From NCBI RefSeq assembly GCF_025643335.1, contig NZ_CP092489.1:62001-126000 (forward strand): a stretch of 64,000 nt of DNA, written 5' to 3'. The stretch's first letter is position 1. Each line of letters starts with the position of its first letter. Shown here piece after piece: positions 40,101 through 46,915 of the stretch. The notes beneath the pieces were generated by a model, which worked only from the letters and a program-made list of their open reading frames with translations, made no database searches and was not told the DNA's origin. The stretch is from Endozoicomonas sp. Mp262 (lineage in GTDB: Bacteria; Pseudomonadota; Gammaproteobacteria; Pseudomonadales; Endozoicomonadaceae). Position numbers and translations under genes: made by a program.

Positions 40101-40545
40101 GACGGGTGAGGATATTATATACAGTCTATGTACACTCGCTAAAAGCCGGGAAGCACCCACCTCGAAACATTTATATGCCCACAAACTCATCAGCACTTAC
40201 CGAAAGATGATGCAGAGTCAATGCAAACACCTGAAGTCACCCTACCCTGAGACCATCATAGACCCTGTGGCTATCTACGCGGCTTGGGATGTAGCCACCC
40301 ATCCATTATTATTTAAAAAAACACTCTACCGTCCTGCCGTTGAATTGCTTTGTGATCTGGCAGAAAACCCCAATGGCAACCTTCCCGAAGAACTGACAAC
40401 CTTTGCCTATCAACTGGCCTGCATGATCCAGCTGTTGCTACTTGATCCTAAAGACAGCTCCACCGTTGAGCAGCTAGAATCCATACACTCCGGCTACAGT
40501 GAAACCCCACTCCTACAGCAACTGCTTGATCTCAAAGGGCAATAG
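34129..40545 (+). CDS. Giant exported protein with OTU-like cysteine protease region
   Basis: Encodes up to 2138 residues (GTG 34129; ATG 34135 is equally plausible). The N-terminus is a signal peptide (MIRVLILYLLGLLSIPVVA), then a Pro-rich stretch. Residues ~150-370 form an unrecognised globular region. At ~607-740 the pattern PPDDFCGFHALAL (Cys613), a Trp/Glu block and NHFSGLV (His735) resembles the OTU deubiquitinase fold. Residues ~830-1170 are low-complexity and rich in Lys, Ser, Pro and Gln, including a very basic run near 1005-1025. The C-terminal third is helical with acidic linkers. Large size, export signal and OTU-like region suggest a host-directed effector. The fold call needs structural confirmation. 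Confidence 0.6.
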   Translation: MLMIRVLILYLLGLLSIPVVAMNPAGQYGSTPDAATYSQPAPIKANFIPGYAVPPYVYIPNRPPQWLPPMPAPARPTYLHPQQETVPEEKPLSLEERQLFERLTKNAEPIDITILKNLSKYTTHRAKQYLGSSDPQKAAQSIKMPTYSNNSEPPDLKLHGSVGFLLNLKKWYGLLVDIFPEDWDFKVHRTAIGDVLPLLHIPIEHIEKILGRVYDVYPEGSPPLHRLEFDTKQRHVVVEMMPFNHYPPKNITIHYYVLKDYPRKPPVLSIDLTVVDDIQLFPWGVANIPGIGEFPMLDHTTILNHAELMLSPILPFEEFYRLPPNQQRAHISEAGDRAFHKLQPKLKQWWALEKPRGVFPDAARTRLEILANYEISAWQPPMQPETPASSQQQKTIEPTNKKAPDNPTPTTKKKINIIGGQSKPARSSSSKKRTTLSSKQNNDGFNLEGEELFSLHFGDTEDATDVYRRRRLEQKQPGKNPDFPLEDSEPVSFYFGEATQTYREHRKKKKAPPKQQPNTQPPSPPIPAGAITVEDLEKNILLSRVPVTEESSKALPGVRKDKRPKRPEKTAHPFTEAQAPLKHNICNIDHYHHFCNPHQEGFFEYPLPPDDFCGFHALALHRPEFTDGKALFSAFVKKCQSDRVFQIRCKEILAPYKDVDPEGYPSILQNFENLCKKTSAKKSAWLDIFQVPCIELFLDQTICIPGKEGFYLHAPLPENHKPAIHILFEDSTGNHFSGLVTTQHSYGAWLFEHEKKSSWSLKTGSLWRDYNTLTYLHYEGMQQETATGISNLQTRLNEFILDNNNEDLPQDYIEGLYQFFNWKLQLNTPEHPSPKQHPITPQKSTIKPIKTSPVSYQYPPQHQGEKKQHTTSSTNKKRVENNQYSLNKPVPMKKESDQQSNKIPVSTDTRDLPSMQGAQPSENRTDSNKKIGIASPPGITEPVTSKNNGTQNKTPDITSTPMTANTSNLNTLPPSDAPQEEVLSSADIPSNDAKEDIKMSEPGIQKEKKRNKKKKHKKKAFPHKKEETHIPPKKDLQKNKEPILVEMGSASTSITKDEKDTSKQSQKKEKNKVTPMAKQTDSDSIPKTSKVALTHEELAEIKKRIEQLELENKQKIVQPTTTQSLPKDSPKSTLQPYISVGKQLKNKIPPKDYEHLCVIEGSNESNDLSIKHNSGDHQSVLSSELTENDELVATIAGNKNERTREATALPIEALPSKPRLPLCYLTNKEYINYALSECIGMPSTLPWFAGFEQIMDTPPAHEWEAVAKNCLHDYEKLAPVLQADWEGILQQEQNLEKIPPFTPDWYSQREAIGRNYYLKFLQYAFIEDYDEYLPVQRFIPAIRTQTQILSLLEKAAIYGYQIAITTLSTLIQTDNMDNHRSKLRYINWAILKEITLYHPKNSDEYKKYDILTDPRHKNFISSFSSAIKALNYILKKQENSNKPEQALPVENKSAVLFSYIELLAQGLAHPITAEKVLISGLIFSSSTLHALPTIFTIPPARWIHFLDFLTDILSHPEAIEKEQKEIIISFCEPMIYQLNIALLCLGDRDAINRLALFDPQNRDDETLHRLYNHSPWRQPVASVYDSDEENDTCEDETVQSVTIPAVTSLVSDALDNSGSFYEKNFEAAELSLMNFSSSDSEWVTCDEDEEQEDTEKQITFIEASIHEMTGIPLFSQPSLFPITESLLPSAASREQLLAAFGWSEESHNIDREMNHIIQALSPCTEPGLTNTCMTGKACLLLFLQSAGVNIIQPTPRETSLTFLQRLPSDSELYPLLEQASACQNPYAQYLLGVFSAGNPRFDAWSQQRHRALAIKAGFSQPVSLPNMEYKLITQYDFIALSELVQMHHYSKNSNKSLLMFNDSTKYLVPFSCTQAPHKPDDLFYDEIRRNMIDYFARRQHLTKDKHCSAKERLLLLLTMYNYPDILTKALDALALWVEICEGTSYPSAISHIKHKTSFLLLCALQGISDNDVKKKFLGCIRFCDLSEVSYLTGEDIIYSLCTLAKSREAPTSKHLYAHKLISTYRKMMQSQCKHLKSPYPETIIDPVAIYAAWDVATHPLLFKKTLYRPAVELLCDLAENPNGNLPEELTTFAYQLACMIQLLLLDPKDSSTVEQLESIHSGYSETPLLQQLLDLKGQ

Positions 40546-40822
40546 TAATTAAAACCAGTTAATTTGATCATGGGATTCATGACCGCTTCCTATAAATAGG
40601 CATTGAGTTAAGTATCTCCCTGGAGTGCACTAGAAACACACTGAGACTTAAAGTAATAACAAGAAATACCTTCAAGACCCATCAAGGTTATAACTGCTCT
40701 TTATATTGGTAAATCACTATCGGCGGCCTTGTTTCTTAATATTACAATTTGTGCCCTATTGTTGCTTTCAGATAAACAACGGTTTTCTTTTATTTTTGGC
40801 TGAGATAGGTAGGTCTGTACAA

Positions 40823-42082
40823 ATGCTATTGCACACCGTTTACCGGCAATTGGCAAAATTTGTTTTTATTATGCTCCTGCTAAGTGCCCCCATTTATACC
40901 CTTGCAGCATCGCAGTGTTACATGATTTATGATGCAGGCAGCAGCGGTACCCGACTGCATGTTTATGAAAAAAAAGGAACACAATGGTTATCTCATGAGG
41001 GGCCAAAAACCGGGCCTTTATCCTCGTATACTCACCCTGAAAACAAGGGAAATTAGAATCAGGCAGGTATAGCGCTGGCTAATATACTGGACGGGCTGCG
41101 ATCAGGGGATAACGACAGTGTCAAGCCATTTGACTGGCCTACTGCCTGTCAGAAGGTCTCTGTGATGGTGTATGCCACAGCCGGTATGCGTATGAAAGAG
41201 GCGGAATACCCTGAAGCCAGTAAAACATTATGGCAGTCCATTCGCGAGACCTTGCGACATAAGGTTCAGTCCACTCTTCCCGAACACCACATCCTTGAAA
41301 AGCTCGAAGCCAGAACCATTACCGGATATGAGGAGGGTGCTTATGCCTGGCTATCCGTTCGATTGAAAGATCATACCAATAATAATGATTTTGGTTTGTT
41401 GGAGTTAGGGGGAGCCTCTGCACAGATCGTTTTTCCCTGCCAAACCTGTAAGGAGTCAGTTAGTACCATTCTCGTAGAGGGTCAACCGGTTAAACTGTTC
41501 AGCCACTCATTTTTAGGGCTGGGACAGAATCTGGCAGTGAAGTCTGTACTTAAACACCCATTAGATGAAGCCAGCCCATGTAGCTATGGCGCAGGAAAAA
41601 ATGATGAAAACTGGGCGAAACTCAGTTGCAGTAATGATATTCGTATCGTTTCCCACCAAAATATTTACGACCCTTACAATTATACAAAAACAGGCCAGCG
41701 GGGAAAATATCGTCATATTCCCGATCCTGATCCTATGAGTAAGAATTTTCAATGGTTTCTGGCGGGGGCTTTCAGCTATATGCAGAAGGATGACATCGAT
41801 AATTTTTGCCGGGATGATAAGTCCGCCTATATGCCAGAAACTGCATGCTTTCGTGCCATTTATCAACACAAGCTCTTGCAAACGTTAGAAATCGCTGATG
41901 CCGCCGTTTCAGATAGCAGCTGGACTTTTGGGGCGGCAGTATGTACAGATACTCACTGTATGGATAATAGCGTAAAGCTCCAGTGCAAATGGTTACCGGG
42001 AGAGTGCCTCTGGAAACCGAAAAATCCGGAACCCGGAGACAAGAAACCCACATTTCTGGCCTCTCACTCTAGGGGCTATTGA
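40823..42082 (+). pseudogene. Secreted apyrase (GDA1/CD39 NTPDase) with in-frame TAG
   Basis: Encodes a ~419-residue ecto-nucleoside triphosphate diphosphohydrolase. A signal peptide (LLHTVYRQLAKFVFIMLLLS then TLAA) precedes the apyrase conserved regions: YMIYDAGSSGTRLHVY (ACR1), VYATAGMRM (ACR2), ITGYEEGAYAWL (ACR3), LLELGGASAQIVF (ACR4) and SSWTFGAAV (ACR5). Such enzymes hydrolyse extracellular ATP/ADP; they are mainly eukaryotic but known in Legionella as a virulence factor. A TAG at 41054-41056 interrupts the frame between ACR1 and ACR2 with no other damage. ATG 40823 has AGGT upstream. Either recently inactivated or a sequencing error. Confidence 0.85.
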
Positions 42083-42147
42083 ATCAGTACCATAAATAAA
42101 GCACTGCTTACAACCGGCATAGCCAGATCCTCTGGATGGTCTCAGTC

Positions 42148-42175
42148 TGGTAGTACATGCTGCCATGTACTACCA
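42148..42175. repeat. Perfect 12 bp hairpin in lptE upstream region
   Basis: TGGTAGTACATG (42148-42159) and CATGTACTACCA (42164-42175) form a perfect stem with a 4-base loop. It lies between the apyrase gene and lptE. No T-run follows, so it may be a protein site, an attenuator-like structure or a REP-like unit rather than an intrinsic terminator. A partial MITE end (TAGGGGCTATTGA, from 42071) lies just upstream. Confidence 0.55.
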
Positions 42176-42310
42176 ATTACTGCTTAGAGGCTGTAATAGA
42201 GTTATCAGGATCTGTTACCATACGGTGTTACTCTTATTTCAGCGACTTGATAGGCTTAGAGGCGGTTCATGATCTTTTGGTATAGACTGGCACTGACCTG
42301 TGGAAATACT

Positions 42311-42889
42311 ATGAAAAACCCTTTTCGCCTGGGTTCTATTCTAACCCTGCTAGTGACTGTCACCCTGCTTACTGCCTGTGGCTTCCACTTACGGGGAACA
42401 ATGGATATAAACAGTGATATAGCCCGGTTAGCGGTTGCCGGTGACGACCCGGCTTATATCCAGCAACTGACCAGGGCGCTCACCAATAGCGGCATCGAGG
42501 TTACGGACAGTGCCCCCTACCGGTTGAGGGTATTGCAGGTTAAAAAAGATACGGGCAAACAGTCCCATGCCTCAGTGGGATTCTATGAAAGGCTGTTAAA
42601 ACTGAGTATTCGTTACCGCCTGGAAACACAGGATAACCTGAAACTGTTTGAGCCTGTGGAATTCTCTGCCGAGCGCTATGTATCTCAAGACAAGAATCTT
42701 ACCAATGCCGCGCAATCAGAGCAGTCCCTGGTTTTCCAGGAACTGGGCCAGGAGCTTTTATTCCGTACCATTAATCAGGTAACAGCCATTCCTGGTGAAA
42801 AGCTCAGAAACGAAGAAGCCCGTGTGAGAAAAATACAAGCCATGGAGCAGGAAAAACAACAATCCGAGCAGCAAACGGGATCTGAATGA
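42311..42889 (+). CDS. lptE: LptE, LPS-assembly lipoprotein
   Basis: Encodes a 192-residue lipoprotein. The lipobox LLTAC follows an N-terminal hydrophobic segment, with GFHLRG right after the Cys, as in LptE/RlpB. LptE plugs the LptD barrel and helps insert lipopolysaccharide into the outer leaflet. I chose ATG 42311 (MKNPFRLGSIL) over an upstream in-frame ATG at 42269 because it places the signal peptide correctly. It overlaps holA by ATGA, the usual lptE-holA arrangement, but leuS, its normal upstream partner, is 19 kb away. Confidence 0.93.
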   Translation: MKNPFRLGSILTLLVTVTLLTACGFHLRGTMDINSDIARLAVAGDDPAYIQQLTRALTNSGIEVTDSAPYRLRVLQVKKDTGKQSHASVGFYERLLKLSIRYRLETQDNLKLFEPVEFSAERYVSQDKNLTNAAQSEQSLVFQELGQELLFRTINQVTAIPGEKLRNEEARVRKIQAMEQEKQQSEQQTGSE

Positions 42890-43938
42890 AAATCCGGCCT
42901 GATCAACTGGAATCCCGGCTGCAGCAAACGCTGCAGCCCGTTTATATCATCAGCGGCGATGAGCCTCTCCAGGTGTCCGAGTGCGCTGACCGCATCCGTC
43001 AGGAAGCCAGGAACCAGGGCTTTACTGAACGCAAGGTCTACCATGTTGATAATAGTTTTGACTGGAGAGAACTTCTCGAAACCGCCAATAGCCTGTCCCT
43101 ATTCGCCGAGAAAAAGATTATTGAGCTGAGAATGCCCAATGGCAAGCCTGGGGACTCTGGTCGCAAGGCGCTACTGGAATATATCCAAAACCCCTCTCCT
43201 GATAATATGCTGCTGGTTATTACCGATCGACTGGATGGGCAAATTCAGCGCTCCAAGTGGTTTAAGGCGTTAGATCAAGTGGGCACGTTCATACCCGTAT
43301 GGCCCATTGACCCCAATAAATTGCCAGGCTGGATTGCCCAGCGTTTCAGAAAATCCGGATTTCAGGCAACCCCCGAAGCTTTGGCACTTCTGGCAGAACG
43401 GGTTGAAGGAAATTTGCTGGCCGCCTCCCAGGAAATAGAAAAGCTTAAACTGTTAAGCCAGGGACATACTATTGATGAAAATGCCATAAGGGAAGCGGTA
43501 TCCGACAGTGCCCGTTATGATGTTTTCCATCTGGCTGACGCAGCCCTGGAAGGGAATGTCAAAAACAGCGTACGCATTCTGGGGGCACTAAAAGGTGAAG
43601 GTATTGAACCCCCGATAGTACTTTGGGCCCTTGCCAGAGAAATCCGCTTGCTGAGTTATTTTAGCCGCCAGCTCTCCAAGGGTCTTAGCCGTGAAGCTGC
43701 CCTGAACCAGTCAGCCAAGGTCATCGGTTTTTCTCCTTATCTGCTAAAACGCAGGCTGCCGCTGATCAATAAAGCGATTTCACGGCACAGTGAAAAGACA
43801 TTCAGGGCCATGCTGGTTCAGGCTGGAAAAATTGACCAGGAAATCAAAGGTATTAATCGAGGTGACCCCTGGAGTAGCCTACTCAGCCTGATACTGGCAC
43901 TGGCAGGCATGCCCGGACTGGTATGCCTGTCGGACTAA
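42886..43938 (+). CDS. holA: DNA polymerase III subunit delta
   Basis: Encodes the 350-residue delta subunit of the clamp-loader complex, which opens the beta sliding clamp during replication. The start MKIRPDQLESRLQQTLQPVY and the segment VYIISGDEPLQVSECADRIR are typical, as are the middle FRKSGFQATPEALALLAERVEGNL and the C-terminal helical region. It overlaps lptE by 4 bases. Length matches the family (~340). Confidence 0.93.
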   Translation: MKIRPDQLESRLQQTLQPVYIISGDEPLQVSECADRIRQEARNQGFTERKVYHVDNSFDWRELLETANSLSLFAEKKIIELRMPNGKPGDSGRKALLEYIQNPSPDNMLLVITDRLDGQIQRSKWFKALDQVGTFIPVWPIDPNKLPGWIAQRFRKSGFQATPEALALLAERVEGNLLAASQEIEKLKLLSQGHTIDENAIREAVSDSARYDVFHLADAALEGNVKNSVRILGALKGEGIEPPIVLWALAREIRLLSYFSRQLSKGLSREAALNQSAKVIGFSPYLLKRRLPLINKAISRHSEKTFRAMLVQAGKIDQEIKGINRGDPWSSLLSLILALAGMPGLVCLSD

Positions 43939-44022
43939 ACTCTGGCCTGCTACCCCAAACCCTTAGGGCAGCATAGGGAAAAGTAGTGCCTAGACACGCA
44001 GGAATTTGTGAGAGTTAAACTA

Positions 44023-44340
44023 TTAATGTGGTTCTTTGACTACTGGTTCAATACGGTAGTCAATGGCTTTATTTTTATTTTCAAAAAAATTGAGTCTGAA
44101 ACAGCCTTTATTTGTCTTAATCATAATGTTACAAATTGAGATTTTACCTCCAATATATATTGTACCTTCCTCTTGAAAGCTGGAACTTTGTAAAAACTCA
44201 TCAGGAAATATATCCAGGTAAAATAAATCATCAATTTCATCAGACACATGAATAATATTTTTATCAATTTGAATCATGATTTCGCCTACCACATTAGTGG
44301 TAAAAAATAGCCAGAAAGCAGCTATAGCTACAAATCTCAT
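44023..44340 (-). CDS. Small exported hypothetical protein
   Basis: Encodes a 105-residue protein with an N-terminal signal peptide (MRFVAIAAFWLFFTTNVVG) and a small, AT-rich-coded mature part with two Cys residues (in ISICNIM and KGCFRLNFF) about 13 residues apart. I recognise no family. It is convergent with holA. Its low G+C content relative to holA hints at acquisition or relaxed constraint. Moderately likely to be a real gene. Confidence 0.45.
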   Translation of the reverse strand: MRFVAIAAFWLFFTTNVVGEIMIQIDKNIIHVSDEIDDLFYLDIFPDEFLQSSSFQEEGTIYIGGKISICNIMIKTNKGCFRLNFFENKNKAIDYRIEPVVKEPH

Positions 44341-44553
44341 AGTTTGTATTCTTGAGTATATGATTGCTAATAGGTTCTGATAGATAGGGCAACTCGTGCA
44401 GTAACTATAGCTTAAACAGCACTGATCTATTGATAACTATCTATTACAGGCTCAAATGAGAATTTTAACCATGTGCACTTTCTAACCATTCTAAATTAAA
44501 CCTGTGTCAGCCATAGCCGATAACCCTGGAAGTAACTCCGGGAAACAGGCAAC

Positions 44554-45417
44554 ATGAAAACCCTATACCTATTGCTTGCTATTACCCTGGTCAGTGGCTG
44601 TGCCAGTAAAAGCAGCAAATACAATAGCCAGTGGTCAAAGGCCAAGAACCTGACCGCAGCGGCAGGATTAGTTCGGCAAATGCATGACCAACAGCTTCCG
44701 GCCATGGCATATAACAAAGATGGCAAGCTTTTGGATTATAAGCTGGGTAGCATTACCCACCCAGCCTATGGCAGCTCCAGCGGCGTCACCGGTGTATCCA
44801 TTGCGCCATACGGTGCCTTCGAGAATTTTTACTGGGGCTGGAGCGTACCCGGAGCCAGCCATAGAAGTACGCACCGGGTTTTTGCCTGGATGCCGGAAAA
44901 TAAAGCGAAAGAGGCCGCCCATGCCAGGCAGGTCTTTGAAAATATGATGGCCCGGTCTTCCCTGAATGTGATTCAGGAAATGCAATATAAAGTACAGGCA
45001 ATCAAGGCGCCTTATGTTCATTTAGGTGTTGCATTCCGCCAATGGTATCTGGAACGTGCTGATGGCGAGTGCTCGTTTGAAAAAATGAACTGTGTCCTGA
45101 GTATCTATATTCCTGAACCCATGGGGCCTGTTATCACCCCGGCCTTTTCCCATTATGCAACCGCCGGTCATGGTGCATGGCTCTTCCATCTGGCCGATGA
45201 GTTCCGCTATCCGAGGGTTGCCATATCCCAGGGGAATGGCCTGGAAAGCATCGAAGAAAATGTTTTCTACCAAAAGCTGAGCGCTCGCCTGCCTGGCTGG
45301 GTTTATCTTTATATGGCACCTGATGAGGTGGGAGTGGGTGAAGACAACCGGACTATTGGCTATCCCTACGTGCTTGAGAAAGGCAAACCCTTACTGTACG
45401 TCAGGCCAGTAAAATAA
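44554..45417 (+). CDS. Lipoprotein of unknown function
   Basis: Encodes a 287-residue lipoprotein: MKTLYLLLAITLVSGC ends in a lipobox Cys at residue 16. The mature part is globular, with aromatic-rich stretches (FENFYWGWSVPGASHRSTHR) and a Cys pair in GECSFEKMNCVLS that could form a disulfide. No family is recognised. It is transcribed towards the Na+ symporter gene 110 bases downstream. Confidence 0.7.
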   Translation: MKTLYLLLAITLVSGCASKSSKYNSQWSKAKNLTAAAGLVRQMHDQQLPAMAYNKDGKLLDYKLGSITHPAYGSSSGVTGVSIAPYGAFENFYWGWSVPGASHRSTHRVFAWMPENKAKEAAHARQVFENMMARSSLNVIQEMQYKVQAIKAPYVHLGVAFRQWYLERADGECSFEKMNCVLSIYIPEPMGPVITPAFSHYATAGHGAWLFHLADEFRYPRVAISQGNGLESIEENVFYQKLSARLPGWVYLYMAPDEVGVGEDNRTIGYPYVLEKGKPLLYVRPVK

Positions 45418-45526
45418 TGAACCTGCGGAGGTAGCTCCGCAGCTTACCGGTAACACTGATCCGCTCAGGCAAATCACCCCCGTACTGCTATATTTTTCCA
45501 GACTCCAACCTGACAGGTAAGCCATT

Positions 45527-46915
45527 TTGCCAACGTCCAGCCAAACCAATACCGTGTCTCAGGCACCCCTGAAAACAAGAAGCCAGTTCAGCTCAAGGCT
45601 GGGGTTTATTATTGCAGCGGCCGGATGTGCTGTAGGCATTGGTAATATCTGGAGCTTCCCGGCACAGACTGCCGAAAATGGTGGTGCCGCTTTTGTGCTG
45701 GTCTATCTGATTTTATCCTTTGTCCTTGCTTACCCGGCTCTGGTAGCGGAACTCACCATTGGCCGTTACAGCCAGTCCAATCCGGTAACAGCCCTGCAGC
45801 AGCTAAATCCAAAGCCTGTCTGGCGGAGGTTGGGTCAGCTGACCGGTGTCAGTGCAGTGATCACCATTACAATGATCTACAGCTTCTACAGCATTGTTGC
45901 CGGCTGGTTTATCGGCTTTTCCCTTTCACCGCTACTTTCAACCATCGGTATGGATGCTGCTGCCTCATGGCTCACCGGTTTTTCCACGCCACCTACCCTT
46001 CTGCTAACACTGACTTTTATGATCCTCACTACCCTGATCGTCACCCGAGGCGTAAAGGATGGTATAGAACGCTGGTCAAACCGACTGATGCCCTCCCTGA
46101 TTATTCTACTGCTGGCTCTGATAATCTTTGCCTTGACCCGAGCAGGGGGGATGGAGGGACTCAAAGTATACCTTCTGCCAGACTTTTCCAGGGTATTTGA
46201 CTCAAAGCTGCTTATCAGTGCACTGGGACAATCGTTTTTCTCTATGTCATTGGGGGTAGGAGCTATGATGGTCTATGGCTCATACCTGAACAAAAAAGCC
46301 AATATACCAACCACCGCCGCTCATGTTGCCATCCTGGATAGCTCTGTGGCCTTTATGGCAGGACTGCTGGTTATTCCCTGTATGTACGCCGCCATGTACC
46401 AGGGTATCGAAATCTTTTCTCCGGAAGGGGTGCTATACAGCTCGGACAAGCTGGTTTTCACGGTTCTACCGGCGCTCTTCCAACAACTGGGTCCAGTGGG
46501 TCAGCTGGTGACTATCGCTTTCTTTTTGTTACTCACCATCGCAGCCCTCACTTCCTCCATCGCCATGTTGGAAACACCGGTTTCAGTGCTGGTTGAAAAG
46601 GTCCGGTTTCGACGCTATCGGGCTTGCTGGCTGGTGACCTCTACAGCAGCGGTGCTCTCTGCTGCCATTATTATGAATATTGATGTGCTATTGCCAGTGG
46701 TGGTGAAATTAATTACCCAGTATTTTATGCCGATCCTGTGTCTGGTCACTACCATCTACTGTGCATGGCTGATCCGGCAGGACAGACTGCTGGCAGAAAT
46801 ACGGGAGGGCTTTCCAGATATTGAGTCCAGCCTGTTCTGGAAAATATGGCCCTGGTATATCCGGACTATCTGCCCTCTACTGATCTTCTTACTGGTCTTA
46901 AACAGCTTTAGCTAA
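45527..46915 (+). CDS. Sodium-dependent transporter, NSS/SNF family
   Basis: Encodes a 462-residue integral membrane symporter with about 11-12 hydrophobic segments. The TM1 signature RLGFIIAAAGCAVGIGNIWS carries the unwound Na+/substrate site typical of bacterial LeuT-type NSS proteins. Members import amino acids or related compounds with Na+, so a marine Na+ gradient would suit it. The start is TTG at 45527 with AGGTAA just upstream. It ends tail-to-tail with the 1320-residue gene, overlapping by 8 bases. The substrate cannot be predicted. Confidence 0.88.
   Translation: MPTSSQTNTVSQAPLKTRSQFSSRLGFIIAAAGCAVGIGNIWSFPAQTAENGGAAFVLVYLILSFVLAYPALVAELTIGRYSQSNPVTALQQLNPKPVWRRLGQLTGVSAVITITMIYSFYSIVAGWFIGFSLSPLLSTIGMDAAASWLTGFSTPPTLLLTLTFMILTTLIVTRGVKDGIERWSNRLMPSLIILLLALIIFALTRAGGMEGLKVYLLPDFSRVFDSKLLISALGQSFFSMSLGVGAMMVYGSYLNKKANIPTTAAHVAILDSSVAFMAGLLVIPCMYAAMYQGIEIFSPEGVLYSSDKLVFTVLPALFQQLGPVGQLVTIAFFLLLTIAALTSSIAMLETPVSVLVEKVRFRRYRACWLVTSTAAVLSAAIIMNIDVLLPVVVKLITQYFMPILCLVTTIYCAWLIRQDRLLAEIREGFPDIESSLFWKIWPWYIRTICPLLIFLLVLNSFS

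Noticed and set aside
5051-41056. Two otherwise open frames are each interrupted by TAG (5051-5053 and 41054-41056), suggesting amber recoding.
   Set aside because: TAG is used as an ordinary stop here (SDR gene, second AmpG-like gene, giant gene, tnpB), and the first case lies in a gene already destroyed by IS elements. Nonsense mutation is simpler.
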